A stretch of DNA of 64,000 nt from Curtobacterium sp. VKM Ac-1395 (GCF_015350975.1 NZ_JADKRX010000001.1:496001-560000), one strand, 5' to 3'; numbered from the stretch's first letter, positions 50,918 to 60,575 are shown. A program made the numbers and translations. The notes: generated by a model from the letters alone, not told the origin.

Positions 50918-51739
50918 ATGCCCGCTCTCACCGACACCTTCGCCCTGTCCAACGGACTCCACATCCCCCAGATCGGCTTCGGCACCTGGCAGATCCCCTC
51001 GGGGTCTGAGGCCTACGACGCCACCCGAGTCGCACTCGACGCCGGGTACCGTCACATCGACACCGCGCTCGCCTACGGCAACGAGGCCAGCGTCGGCGAG
51101 GCCGTCCGCGACAGCGGCGTCCCGCGTGACGAGGTCTTCATCACCACGAAGCTGCCGGCGGAGATCAAGACCGCGTCCGGCGCGCGCGAGGCCTTCGCGG
51201 AGTCGGCGGGCAACCTCGACCTCGGCGTCGTCGACCTGTACCTGATCCACGCGCCGTGGCCCTGGAGCGACATGGGCAGCGACCACCGCGAGGGCAACGT
51301 CGAGGTGTGGAAGGTCTTCGAGGAGCTCTACGACGCCGGCAAGACCAAGTCCATCGGTGTCTCCAACTTCGCCGTCCCGGACCTCGAGCACCTGCTCGGA
51401 CAGACGGACGTCGTGCCGCACGCCAACCAGATCCGCTGGTTCATCGGCAACACCCAGGACGAGACCACGGCGTTCTGCGCGGAGCAGGACATCCTCGTCG
51501 AGGGCTACTCGCCGCTCGCGACCGGCGGCCTGCTGTCGAACACGGCCATCGCGGACATCGCCGCCAAGTACGACAAGACCGTCGCCCAGGTCGCGATCCG
51601 GTACCTGCTCGAGAAGGACGTGCTCCCGCTGCCGAAGTCGACCACGCCGTCGCGCATCGCCGAGAACGCCGACGTCGACTTCGTGCTGGCGTCCGAGGAC
51701 GTCGCAGCGCTCGACGCCCTGCAGGACACGACCGACTGA
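50918..51739 (+). CDS. aldo/keto reductase (2,5-diketo-D-gluconate reductase type)
   Basis: A 273-residue AKR5-type reductase. Family motifs are IPQIGFGTWQIP, the block GYRHIDTALAYGNEASVG with catalytic Asp and Tyr, Lys in FITTKLP, and His in LYLIHAPWPW. Signature 3 is replaced by LPLPKSTTPSRIAEN near the C terminus, which binds NADPH. It reduces a small aldehyde or keto-sugar. The adjacent sugar dehydrogenase and the lactonase a little downstream make sugar-acid metabolism plausible. TACTGT ends seven bases before the ATG; no Shine-Dalgarno is seen. Confidence 0.92.
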   Translation: MPALTDTFALSNGLHIPQIGFGTWQIPSGSEAYDATRVALDAGYRHIDTALAYGNEASVGEAVRDSGVPRDEVFITTKLPAEIKTASGAREAFAESAGNLDLGVVDLYLIHAPWPWSDMGSDHREGNVEVWKVFEELYDAGKTKSIGVSNFAVPDLEHLLGQTDVVPHANQIRWFIGNTQDETTAFCAEQDILVEGYSPLATGGLLSNTAIADIAAKYDKTVAQVAIRYLLEKDVLPLPKSTTPSRIAENADVDFVLASEDVAALDALQDTTD

Positions 51740-51765
51740 CCTGCGACGGCGTTGCGGGGAACCGC

Positions 51766-51784
51766 ATGACATGTCAGATGTCAT
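51766..51784. promoter_or_regulatory. palindrome upstream of the GT2 gene
   Basis: ATGACAT (51766-51772) and ATGTCAT (51778-51784) form a perfect seven-base inverted repeat with a five-base spacer. It lies 62-80 bases before the glycosyltransferase start, where an operator or activator site would be expected. Confidence 0.55.
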
Positions 51785-51806
51785 TGCACGGACGGCCGCT
51801 GCCGGG

Positions 51807-51831
51807 CAGGATGTATTCCACATACTTCCTG
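51807..51831. promoter_or_regulatory. second palindrome directly before the GT2 ribosome site
   Basis: CAGGATGTAT (51807-51816) and ATACTTCCTG (51822-51831) match in nine of ten pairs around a five-base spacer. The repeat ends five bases before the ribosome site GAGGA, so it could be a repressor site or an RNA hairpin that limits translation. It is AT-richer than its surroundings. Confidence 0.6.
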
Positions 51832-51845
51832 ACCCGAGGAGCACC

Positions 51846-52808
51846 GTGAACACCGCAGCCTGCATCGTCGTCCGCCGCCCCGACCTGGAACGGCTCCTCG
51901 AGACCGTCCGGTCCATCGCAACCCAGGTCGACACGGTCGTCGTGGTGGTCGACGCCGGCTCGGACATGCTGGCGGCAGCGCGGGCCCTCCGGGGCATCGC
52001 CCTGGTGGTGGCCGTCCCGCGCGGGACGGGGGCGGGCGCGGCGGCGAACCACGGCGTGCGACTGCTCGTCGAGCACGGTGCCGAGGTCGTTGTCCGCCTC
52101 GACCCCGACCACGTCGCACCCGCCGACATGGTGGCGGAGCTCGTCCGCCGGTTCGAGGACCCCCGCGTCGCCGTCGCCGCCGGTGTCCTCGGGCCGGTCG
52201 GCGCGGCGCGTCCCGTCACGGCCGGCCGTCACGGTGGACCGCGCGGTGTCGACGCCTGTGCGACCTCCGGATCGGCGCTCCGCACGGACGTCTGGCGGGA
52301 GATCGGCGGATGGGACGAGGAGCTCGCGACCGACCACCTCGAGTTCGACCTCTGCCTCCGTGTCCGCCAGTCCGGGTACGTCGTCCTGCAGGACCCGGAC
52401 GTCGTCGTCGGCCGTCCGGTGCGTCGGGCAGCGGCGTCGGCACCGCTCCACGACCTCGGCGCCCTCGCTGACCGGGCGCACGACTCGGTGTGGTTCGCCC
52501 GCAAGCACCGGGGCGTGCCGCTGTCCGTCCGGGTCGCCGGTCGGAGCCGCTCGGGGACCGCCGCGGCGATCGCGGTACAGGTCGTCCGGGCCGCCCTCGG
52601 AAGCCGCGACGACGCCCGCGGGCGCACCCACGCCCCCGCGCGCACCCACGCCCATGACCACGTCCCGGTGCACGGGCGTGCCGCCATGGTCGCCGCCCTG
52701 CTCCGCGGTGCGCTCGCCGGGGCTGCCGTCCGCCGCAGCCCGGAACGGTCCGCTGCCCCGGCGCCGCTCACGGCCATCCGGCACGACCGGAGCCGCAGCG
52801 CGGCCTGA
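51846..52808 (+). CDS. family 2 glycosyltransferase
   Basis: A 320-residue GT2-like protein, with the nucleotide-sugar fold beginning at NTAACIVVRRPDLERLLETV. The acidic metal motif is RLDPDHV near residue 85, and GGWDEELATDHLEFDL holds the acceptor-side acidic residues. Relatives include dTDP-rhamnosyl and galactosyl transferases of cell-wall polysaccharides. The C-terminal 100 residues are basic and His/Ala-rich with no membrane helix. The GTG start has GAGGA five bases upstream. Two palindromes lie in its leader. The stop codon lies inside the first unit of a tandem 29-bp repeat, so the C-terminal end (RSRSAA) derives from the repeat. Confidence 0.8.
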   Translation: MNTAACIVVRRPDLERLLETVRSIATQVDTVVVVVDAGSDMLAAARALRGIALVVAVPRGTGAGAAANHGVRLLVEHGAEVVVRLDPDHVAPADMVAELVRRFEDPRVAVAAGVLGPVGAARPVTAGRHGGPRGVDACATSGSALRTDVWREIGGWDEELATDHLEFDLCLRVRQSGYVVLQDPDVVVGRPVRRAAASAPLHDLGALADRAHDSVWFARKHRGVPLSVRVAGRSRSGTAAAIAVQVVRAALGSRDDARGRTHAPARTHAHDHVPVHGRAAMVAALLRGALAGAAVRRSPERSAAPAPLTAIRHDRSRSAA

Positions 52809-52874
52809 CCGTGCCCCGGAGCCGCAGCGCGGCCTGACCGTGCCCCGGAGCCGCAGCGCCGCCTGACCGTGCCC
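52788..52874. repeat. three tandem 29-bp repeats at the end of the GT2 gene
   Basis: Copies at 52788-52816, 52817-52845 and 52846-52874 begin CGGAGCCGCAGCG and end CTGACCGTGCCC. The first two are identical, and the third has one block changed. Each contains a TGA, so the first supplies the stop codon of the glycosyltransferase. They separate it from the lactonase gene. Confidence 0.88.
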
Positions 52875-52918
52875 AGAGCGGACCGGCGTCTACGCTCGTG
52901 GTGTTCGAAGGAGAACCC

Positions 52919-53791
52919 ATGGCGTCGATCACCGACCTCGTCCCCGACCCCGCCGCGCTCGAGCGCATCGCGACCGGCAGCACCTGGGCCGAGGGGCCGT
53001 GCTGGATCCCGACGTCGCGGACGCTCCGCTGGTCCGACATCCCGGGCGACCGCATCCTGCAGTGGCACGCCGACACGCGCGAGGTCGACGCGTACGCCGA
53101 GGGCGTCGAGTTCACGAACGGCCGCACGCTCGACCTCGACGGCAGCGTCGTGCAGTGCTCCCACGGCAACCGCCGGGTCGAGCGCGACCGGGACGGCGTC
53201 GTGACGACGGTCGTCGACGGGTGGAACGGCGTCCGGCTGAACTCGCCGAACGACGTCGTCGTCACCACCGACGGCGCGATCTGGTTCACCGACCCCGCCT
53301 ACGGCATCACGCAGCCGCGGGAGGGCCACCTCGGGGAGCGCGAGTACGGCGACCACTGGGTGTTCCGCTGCGCGCCCGACGGATCGGACCTGCGCCCCGT
53401 GGTGCTCGACGCCGACGAGCCGAACGGCCTGGCGTTCGACCCGTCCGAGCGGGTGCTGTACCTGGCGAGCTCGGACGGGGAGCGCCCGGTCATCCGGGCC
53501 TACGACGTCGACGGCGCCCGGGTGAAGAACGGCCGGGTGTTCGCCACCCTGGAGCCCGGGGAGGGCGTGCCCGACGGCATCCGCGTGGACGTCGACGGCA
53601 ACGTCTGGTCCTCCTCCGGCCGGGGCGTCGTCGTGTTCGCGCCGGACGGCTCCCGCCTCGGGGAGGTCCCGGTGCCGGAGACGGTCTCGAACCTCTGCTT
53701 CGGCGGCGACGACGGCACGACGCTCTTCCTGACCGCGACGACCTCGGTGTACCGCGTCGCCACGACCACCCGGGACACCGCCGCCCGCTGA
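52919..53791 (+). CDS. SMP-30/gluconolactonase family protein
   Basis: A 290-residue six-bladed propeller of the SMP-30/gluconolactonase/LRE family, which hydrolyses sugar lactones using a divalent metal. Putative ligands are Glu in TWAEGPCWIP, Asn in LNSPNDVVV, Asn in EPNGLAFDP and Asp in PDGIRVDVDGNVW. The ATG at 52919 has AAGGAG about six bases upstream; a GTG seven codons earlier lies before the ribosome site and was rejected. No signal peptide is present. With the sugar dehydrogenase and reductase nearby it could open lactones made by sugar oxidation, though they are not one operon. Confidence 0.9.
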   Translation: MASITDLVPDPAALERIATGSTWAEGPCWIPTSRTLRWSDIPGDRILQWHADTREVDAYAEGVEFTNGRTLDLDGSVVQCSHGNRRVERDRDGVVTTVVDGWNGVRLNSPNDVVVTTDGAIWFTDPAYGITQPREGHLGEREYGDHWVFRCAPDGSDLRPVVLDADEPNGLAFDPSERVLYLASSDGERPVIRAYDVDGARVKNGRVFATLEPGEGVPDGIRVDVDGNVWSSSGRGVVVFAPDGSRLGEVPVPETVSNLCFGGDDGTTLFLTATTSVYRVATTTRDTAAR

Positions 53792-53825
53792 CGACGGGCC
53801 CCCGCTGCCGTATCCTGACTCGGCC

Positions 53826-54977
53826 ATGCAGTGCGACTACTTCGACCGCGGGGTGTGCCACTCGTGCACGCTCATGGGGCAGCCGTACGCCGACCAGGTC
53901 CTCGACAAGGAACTCCGCACGCGCGAGCTCCTGCACGACGCCGTCGAGGCAGCGGGCGGCCCGGGCTCCGTCACCTGGTCGCCGGCGATCACCAGCCCCG
54001 AGTCCGCCTACCGCAACCGCGCGAAGATGGTCGTGGGCGGATCGGCCGAGCACTCCACGATCGGCATCCTCGACCACCGGCAGCGCGGGGTCGACATCCG
54101 GCACTGCGGCATCTGCACGCCCGGCATCCAGCGGGCGCTCCCCGTCCTCGCCGACTTCGTCACCTCCGCCGGGCTCATCCCGTACGACGTCGTGGCCCGC
54201 CGCGGCGAGCTGAAGTACGTGCTCGTGACGGAGTCCCCCGACGGCGAGCTCATGGTGCGCTTCGTGCTCCGCTCCGAGGGCCAGCTCGCCCGCCTGCGCT
54301 CCCGGCTCGGGGACCTGCTCCTGGCGCTGCCGACCGCCGTCGTCGTGACCGCGAACCTGCTGCCCGAGCACAAGGCCGTCACCGAGGGCGAGCGCGAGGT
54401 CGTCCTCACCGAGCAGGAGACCCTGCCGATGCGCGTCGGGTCCGTGACGATGCACCTCCGTCCGCAGAGCTTCTTCCAGACGAACACCACCGTCGCCGCT
54501 GCCCTCTACAACCAGGCGTCGGCGTGGATCGACGAGGTGGACCCCGCGTCCATGTGGGACCTCTACTGCGGTGTCGGCGGGTTCGCCCTGCACGCCGCCC
54601 GTCCCGGTCGCGCGGTCACGGGGATCGAGACGAGCGCCGAGGCCATCCGCTCCGCCAAGCAGTCCGCGCGCGAGGCCGGCCTCGTCGACCTGCGGTTCGC
54701 GGCCGACGACGCGACCGAGCACGCCCTGCGGTCCCGTCCCGAGCAGACCCCGGAGCTCGTGGTCGTCAACCCACCGCGGCGGGGCATCGGGCCGGCGCTC
54801 GCCGACTGGCTCGAGGCCTCCGACGTCCAGCACGTCGTCTACTCCAGTTGCAACCCGGTGACGCTCGCGAAGGACCTGGCGCGGATGCCGTCGCTGCGGC
54901 TGCGCCGAGCGCGCGTCCTCGACATGTTCCCGCAGACGGGCCACCTCGAAGCCGTGACCCTCCTGACGCGCGTCTGA
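53826..54977 (+). CDS. rlmC: 23S rRNA (uracil(747)-C(5))-methyltransferase
   Basis: A 383-residue SAM-dependent RNA methyltransferase of the TrmA/RumA/RumB family. The N terminus holds the iron-sulfur cysteines (CDYFDRGVCHSC and the later HCGIC), and there is no TRAM domain, as in RlmC. The methyltransferase motifs are QSFFQTNTT, DLYCGVGGFALHAA for SAM, VNPPRRGIG, and the catalytic Cys and Glu in YSSCNPVTLAKDL and GHLEAVTLL. The start has TATCCT nine bases upstream and no clear ribosome site, so the leader is very short. A hairpin follows the stop. Confidence 0.94.
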   Translation: MQCDYFDRGVCHSCTLMGQPYADQVLDKELRTRELLHDAVEAAGGPGSVTWSPAITSPESAYRNRAKMVVGGSAEHSTIGILDHRQRGVDIRHCGICTPGIQRALPVLADFVTSAGLIPYDVVARRGELKYVLVTESPDGELMVRFVLRSEGQLARLRSRLGDLLLALPTAVVVTANLLPEHKAVTEGEREVVLTEQETLPMRVGSVTMHLRPQSFFQTNTTVAAALYNQASAWIDEVDPASMWDLYCGVGGFALHAARPGRAVTGIETSAEAIRSAKQSAREAGLVDLRFAADDATEHALRSRPEQTPELVVVNPPRRGIGPALADWLEASDVQHVVYSSCNPVTLAKDLARMPSLRLRRARVLDMFPQTGHLEAVTLLTRV

Positions 54978-55017
54978 CCGCTCGCTGACCGCGCCCTGGT
55001 CGCGACCCCGGTACGGC

Positions 55018-55053
55018 CTGGAGGCGCGTTCCGGCGCCGTCCCGCGCCTCCAG
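55018..55053 (+). terminator. terminator hairpin after rlmC
   Basis: CTGGAGGCGCG (55018-55028) pairs perfectly with CGCGCCTCCAG (55043-55053). It lies 41 bases after the rlmC stop. The CTGGAGGC arm is shared with the terminator family at 27896 and 38528. Confidence 0.78.
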
Positions 55054-55096
55054 TGCGCCTGAGGGCCACCGGGTCGCATTGCCAGCCAATTCGCAT

Positions 55097-56037
<941 letters not shown>

Positions 56038-56070
56038 TCCAGGTCCATCGGCAGCCCGCAGCGGCTGCGA

Positions 56071-56132
56071 GACACCGGTGTTCGTGCTCCACGCCGCGCA
56101 GAGTCGCGGCAGGACGCACGGACACCGGTGTC
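56071..56132. repeat. 62-bp nested palindromic element, copy D
   Basis: Outer arms GACACCGGTGTT (56071-56082) and GACACCGGTGTC (56121-56132) are spaced exactly as in the other copies. The inner stem is GCCGCG (56093-56098) with CGCGGC (56105-56110). It separates the converging rpf-like and LCP genes, where it could terminate both. Confidence 0.85.
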
Positions 56133-56153
56133 TTGCGTTGTGCGTGCGCCGGG

Positions 56154-57203
56154 TCAGTCGTGCGGGTTCTGCGCGAGCCAGCGCCCGAGGTCGTCGGACC
56201 GCAGGGATGCGCCCAGTGTCTGCACGGCGCCGGCGTTGACCGCGACGTAGGACTGGCCGTCGGGCGAGGTCCCGCCGCCAGCGGTCGGCATCGTGAACGT
56301 GTGCAGGTCGTCGGCGCGGACGTCCCGCAGTGACCAGCCGAGATCGACCAGGGTGCGGAACGTCAGGCCGGGGTCGACCGCGAGGTACTTGCTCGTCGCA
56401 CTGACGAAGTCCTGGATCCGGCCCGGGTCCGTCGCGGTGTCCTTCGACAGGAGCCCGCCGACGATCCCGCGCATGAACGCCTGCTGGTTGCGCACGCGGG
56501 TGTGGTCGGCGTCGGCGAAGGCGTACCGCGTCCGGACGAACGCCAGCGCTTCCTCGCCGTCGAGGTGGTTCGGGCCGGCGACGATCCGGTGCTTCTCGAT
56601 GCCGCTGGTCCTGAAGGCCTGCGGGGAGTCGACGGTGACGCCCCCGAGTGCGTCGGTCATGCCGGTGAACCCGGCGAAGTCGATCTCGGCGACGTGGTCG
56701 ACCCGGATGTCGAGGAGCTGCTCGACGGTCTGCACCGTGAGCGGGACGCCGCCCCAGGCAGAGGCCGCGTTGATCTTCGCGGTCCCGTAGCCGGGGACGT
56801 CGACCCACGAGTCGCGCATGATCGACATCAGGTACACGGCCTTCCGGTCCGCCGGCACGTGGGCGAGCATCAGCGTGTCGGCACGCTCCCCGCGGAAGCC
56901 GTCGTCGACGTCGGAGCCGGCGCGGGAGTCGGACCCGATCAGCAGGATGTCCTCCGCGCCGGCGGTGGCGGCCGGACGAGCGCCGCCGGGGAAGGCGTCC
57001 GCGATGGTCTCGGTCTCGCGGTCGTAGTTCCGGGCGAGGCCGCCGCTGAAGATGCTCGCGACGACGGCGATGACGCCAGCGATCCCGACGAGGGACCCCA
57101 CCGTGGCGACGAGCGCGACGAGGAACGGGCGGCGACGGCGGGGTCGTGGAGAGCGGCGCGGTCGTGCAGAGCGGCGGGGTCGTGCGGAACGGCGGCCGGA
57201 CAT
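56154..57203 (-). CDS. LytR-CpsA-Psr (LCP) family cell-wall ligase
   Basis: A 349-residue type II membrane protein. A very basic N terminus with repeated RRSARPR units is followed by one membrane helix (about residues 28-52) and an extracytoplasmic LCP domain. Substrate-binding residues are in GSDSRAGSDV, RADTLMLAHV, MRDSWVDVPGYG and FVRTRYAF. LCP enzymes transfer polysaccharides from lipid carriers to peptidoglycan. AGGAG lies about six bases before the ATG. A MarR gene lies 77 bp upstream on the same strand. A second LCP gene is encoded at 60657. Confidence 0.92.
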   Translation of the reverse strand: MSGRRSARPRRSARPRRSPRPRRRRPFLVALVATVGSLVGIAGVIAVVASIFSGGLARNYDRETETIADAFPGGARPAATAGAEDILLIGSDSRAGSDVDDGFRGERADTLMLAHVPADRKAVYLMSIMRDSWVDVPGYGTAKINAASAWGGVPLTVQTVEQLLDIRVDHVAEIDFAGFTGMTDALGGVTVDSPQAFRTSGIEKHRIVAGPNHLDGEEALAFVRTRYAFADADHTRVRNQQAFMRGIVGGLLSKDTATDPGRIQDFVSATSKYLAVDPGLTFRTLVDLGWSLRDVRADDLHTFTMPTAGGGTSPDGQSYVAVNAGAVQTLGASLRSDDLGRWLAQNPHD

Positions 57204-57280
57204 GCGGGCTCCTGGGATCAGGCCGACGAGGCGCCGACTCGGTCCAGTCTATCGCATGTGGTATTTCAGAGGTGATGTGG

Positions 57281-57679
57281 TCAGGACCTGTGGAGGATCC
57301 GACCAAGGGCTGCGCGGAGCTGCGGGTCGTCGGGCAGGACCTCGCGCTCGATGTGCCTGGCGGTGTCCCACATCGCCCGGCCGTGGTCCGTGACGGTGAC
57401 GACCCGCCGGCGCCGGTCGTCCGGGTGCTCGGTGCGTTCGACCATCCCGTCGCGCTCGAGTCGCTCGAGGGTGCGCGACATCGTCTGGGGCTGGACCCGC
57501 GCCGCGCGGGCGAGGGTGTCCGCGCCGGTGGGGCCGGTCCTGATCAGGATGTCGATCGCGATGAGCGCCGCGTGCTGCAGGCCGATCGCGCGGAGTCGTT
57601 CGTCCCAGTCCCGTTCCACGGCCCGGGCCGCCGCAGCGAGGAGTCGCCCGAGGGGCCACTCGGCGGGGGCGTCGTCCAT
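57281..57679 (-). CDS. MarR family transcriptional regulator
   Basis: A 132-residue MarR protein. The winged helix runs from about residue 48 to 105 (GADTLARAARVQPQTMSRTL; wing RTEHPDDRRRRVVTVT). It is divergent from the MMPL exporter with a perfect 14-bp palindrome between them, so it most likely represses that gene and itself. TAGACT ends six bases before the ATG and no Shine-Dalgarno is seen, so the message is probably leaderless. The downstream LCP gene may be read through from its promoter. Confidence 0.9.
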   Translation of the reverse strand: MDDAPAEWPLGRLLAAAARAVERDWDERLRAIGLQHAALIAIDILIRTGPTGADTLARAARVQPQTMSRTLERLERDGMVERTEHPDDRRRRVVTVTDHGRAMWDTARHIEREVLPDDPQLRAALGRILHRS

Positions 57680-57729
57680 GGAGCAAGTCTACGGTCGGGT
57701 CACCGGCGTCCTCCCTGGACCGCAAAGCA

Positions 57730-57743
57730 GTCAGCATGCTGAC
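57730..57743. promoter_or_regulatory. MarR operator between marR and the MMPL gene
   Basis: GTCAGCATGCTGAC is a perfect 14-bp palindrome in the 85-bp gap between divergent start codons. It lies just before the TACGCT hexamer of the MMPL gene and about 40 bases before the marR -10, a fitting place for a repressor of both. Confidence 0.72.
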
Positions 57744-57764
57744 GATCGGTGTACGCTCGCCGAC

Positions 57765-59912
57765 GTGTCCCGCTTCCTGCGCATCGTGGTCCCCGCCGTC
57801 GTCATCGTCGTCTGGCTCGTCGTGGCCGCGATCGGCGGCCCCTTCTTCGGCCGCGTCTCCGAGGTCTCCACGAACGACCAGACCTCGTTCCTGCCGGCGT
57901 CGGCCGACGCGACGACGGTGCAGGACCGCGCCGCGGCCTTCCGCGACGAGACCGGTGCCCCCGCCGTCATCGTGCTCGAGCGCGACGGCGGCCTGCGGGA
58001 CGCCGACTCCGCCGCCGCGGCGACCCTGGTGGACCGGCTCGCCGACCGCTCCGACGTCGACGCGGTCAGCCCGCCGATCCCGAGCGCGGACGGGGACGCC
58101 GTCGAGATCGTCGCCACGCTGACGAGCGCCGCCGACACCGGGACCGCGGTCGCGGCGATCCGGACGGACGTGGACGACGCGCTGCCCGACGGCGTGCACG
58201 GGTACGTCACCGGGCCGGCCGGGTTCACCGCCGACCTCACCGAGGCCTTCGCCGGCATCGACGGCATCCTGCTCGGGGTCGCCCTGGCCGCGGTGTTCGT
58301 CATCCTGGTCGTCGTCTACCGCTCGCCGCTCCTGCCCTTCCTGGTGCTCGGGACGGCGACGTTCGCCCTGACCGCCTCGATCCTCGTCGTGTGGGCGCTC
58401 GCGAAGGCCGGCGTCGTCACGGTCAACGGGCAGGTGCAGGGCATCCTGTCGATCCTCGTCATCGGTGCGGCGACCGACTACGCGCTCCTCTACACGTCCA
58501 GGTACCGGGAGGCGCTCCGTGACCACCGCACCGGGTGGGACGCGACGCGGGCCGCACTCCGCGGCAGCCTCGAGCCGATCCTGGCGTCGGGGGGCACCGT
58601 GATCGTCGGCGTGCTCTGCCTGCTGCTCTCCGACCTCAACTCGAACAAGGCGCTCGGACCGGTCGCCGCGATCGGCGTCGCGTTCAGCGTGCTCGCCGCG
58701 TTGACGCTGCTGCCGGCACTGCTGCTCGCGTTCCGCAGGGCCGCGTTCTGGCCGCTGCGACCGGCGTACGGCAGCGCCCACCCCGTCGTCACCGGGCCGG
58801 ACGCCCGCGGGCTCTGGGCGCGGGTCGCCCGCCTCGTCGCACGGCGGTCGCGGGTCGTCTGGATCGTCTGCACCGTCGGGTTGCTGGCCATGGGCGCCGG
58901 CCTGTTCGGACTCCGGGCCGACGGGGTCCCGCAGAGCGACCTGGTGATCGGGCAGTCCCAGGCCCGTGACGGTCAGGCCGTGCTCGCGGACCACTTCCCC
59001 GCCGGGTCCGGCAGCCCGGCGCAGGTCCTGGGCGACGCGGACCGGCTCGACGAGCTCGCCGCGGCCGTCACCGGCGTGCGCGGTGTCGACGACGTGGTCG
59101 CGGTCGCGAAGGACTCGCCGACGGGCACGGTGCCGGTGCGTGCCGAGGCCCAGCGTGACGCGACCCAGGGCGGCGCGGTACCGGGTGCCGATGCCCGGCC
59201 GACCGTGTCCGACGGGCAGGTGCTCCTGCAGGCGACGCTGACGGACGCTGCGGACTCCCCGGCCGCCGAGCGGACCGTCCGGGACCTCCGCACCGCCGTC
59301 GAACGGGCGGACCCGGGAGCGCTCGTCGGGGGCGTGACGGCGACGGCGATCGACACGAACGACACCGGCATCCGTGACCGCACGCTGATCATCCCCGTCG
59401 TCCTGGTCGTGATCCTGCTCATCCTGATGCTGCTGCTCCGGAGCGTGGTGGCTCCGCTCGTGCTCATCGGCAGCGTGATCGTGTCCTTCGCCGCCGCACT
59501 CGGGGTCGGGGCGCTCGTGTTCGACCACGTCTTCCACTTCCCGGGGGCCGACCCCGCGGTGCCGCTGTTCTCGTTCGTGTTCCTGGTGGCGCTCGGGGTG
59601 GACTACAACATCTTCCTCATGACCCGGGTCCGCGAGGAGTCCCTGCGCTCCGGCCCGCGCGAGGGCGTCCTGCGCGGGCTCGGCGTCACCGGTGGGGTCA
59701 TCACCTCGGCCGGGGTGGTGCTCGCCGCCACGTTCGCCGCCCTCGGGGTGATCCCGATCCTGTTCCTCGTGCAGATCGCGTTCGTGGTCGCGTTCGGTGT
59801 GCTGCTCGACACGGTCGTGGTCCGCTCGCTGCTCGTGCCGGCGATCGTGCACGACCTCGGTCGGCACGCCTGGTGGCCATCGCGCCTCTCGCGCCGACCG
59901 GGTGACATGTGA
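57765..59912 (+). CDS. MMPL/RND family membrane transporter
   Basis: A 715-residue MMPL protein with the usual two-fold plan. Each half has one leading helix, an extracytoplasmic domain (about residues 30-165 and 370-525) and a block of five helices. The proton-relay residues are in AATDYALLYTSRYREAL in the first half and VALGVDYNIFLMTRVREES in the second. MMPL proteins export lipids, siderophores or drugs in actinobacteria. The GTG start has TACGCT seven bases upstream and no ribosome site, pointing to a leaderless message. Control by the divergent MarR protein is likely. The substrate is unknown. Confidence 0.9.
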   Translation: MSRFLRIVVPAVVIVVWLVVAAIGGPFFGRVSEVSTNDQTSFLPASADATTVQDRAAAFRDETGAPAVIVLERDGGLRDADSAAAATLVDRLADRSDVDAVSPPIPSADGDAVEIVATLTSAADTGTAVAAIRTDVDDALPDGVHGYVTGPAGFTADLTEAFAGIDGILLGVALAAVFVILVVVYRSPLLPFLVLGTATFALTASILVVWALAKAGVVTVNGQVQGILSILVIGAATDYALLYTSRYREALRDHRTGWDATRAALRGSLEPILASGGTVIVGVLCLLLSDLNSNKALGPVAAIGVAFSVLAALTLLPALLLAFRRAAFWPLRPAYGSAHPVVTGPDARGLWARVARLVARRSRVVWIVCTVGLLAMGAGLFGLRADGVPQSDLVIGQSQARDGQAVLADHFPAGSGSPAQVLGDADRLDELAAAVTGVRGVDDVVAVAKDSPTGTVPVRAEAQRDATQGGAVPGADARPTVSDGQVLLQATLTDAADSPAAERTVRDLRTAVERADPGALVGGVTATAIDTNDTGIRDRTLIIPVVLVVILLILMLLLRSVVAPLVLIGSVIVSFAAALGVGALVFDHVFHFPGADPAVPLFSFVFLVALGVDYNIFLMTRVREESLRSGPREGVLRGLGVTGGVITSAGVVLAATFAALGVIPILFLVQIAFVVAFGVLLDTVVVRSLLVPAIVHDLGRHAWWPSRLSRRPGDM

Positions 59913-59924
59913 CACGCTGAGACC

Positions 59925-60575
59925 ATGCCAGTTCCCTCGACGCAGCCAGCAGCCGAGCGCAAGCTCCTCCGAGACACCGTGCAGGACAAGATCCGGGACG
60001 CGATCATGGACGGCACGCTCGAGCCGGGGGAGCGGCTGAACGACGACGACCTGATCGCCTGGCTCGGCGTCTCCCGCACCCCGATCCGCGAAGCGCTCGC
60101 CGAGCTGGCGCGCGCCGGTCTGATCGAGATGGCACCGAACCGCTACACGCGGGTGGCTGCGCCCACGTCGGCGGAACTGCTCGACGCCTACCGCACGCTC
60201 GGCGTGATCTACGGCGGCGTGGTCCGCCTGGCGGTCCCGCGGTTCACCGACGCCGAGCGGAAGAAGATCGTCAAGGTGCTCGACGACGCCACGGCGCGGA
60301 TCGGCCGGGACGAGATCGGTGCGGTCGCCCAGAACGGCACGGACATCTACGCGATGTGGGCCGACGCCTGCGGCAACCCGTCGCTCGCGCAGCTCTGCCG
60401 CTCCACGACGGACGGACTCGCGTTCAAGCTCCGCGTGCCCGAGCTCGCCGAACTCGTGCCGGCAGCGGTCATCCTGCCCGAGCTGGCGAAGCTCACAGCC
60501 GCAGTGCGCGCGAAGGACCCGATCGCGGCGGAGCTCGCCATGGAGGCCGTGCACCTGCTCCCGACGCGCGACTGA
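59925..60575 (+). CDS. GntR family transcriptional regulator (FadR/FCD type)
   Basis: A 216-residue regulator. The winged helix is at about residues 14-75 (LEPGERLNDDDLIAWLGVSR, TPIREALAELARAGLIEM) and the C-terminal part is an all-helical ligand domain of FCD type, though its metal-binding His residues are not all evident. Such proteins usually sense organic acids. The gene starts 12 bp after the MMPL stop. CACGCT ends six bases before the ATG with no Shine-Dalgarno, so it may be leaderless or read through from MMPL. The target is unknown. Confidence 0.87.
   Translation: MPVPSTQPAAERKLLRDTVQDKIRDAIMDGTLEPGERLNDDDLIAWLGVSRTPIREALAELARAGLIEMAPNRYTRVAAPTSAELLDAYRTLGVIYGGVVRLAVPRFTDAERKKIVKVLDDATARIGRDEIGAVAQNGTDIYAMWADACGNPSLAQLCRSTTDGLAFKLRVPELAELVPAAVILPELAKLTAAVRAKDPIAAELAMEAVHLLPTRD

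Noticed and set aside
53831..54988. A second long frame on the plus strand overlapping rlmC
   Set aside because: Arg/Pro-rich shadow frame; the other frame has all motifs of an RNA methyltransferase.
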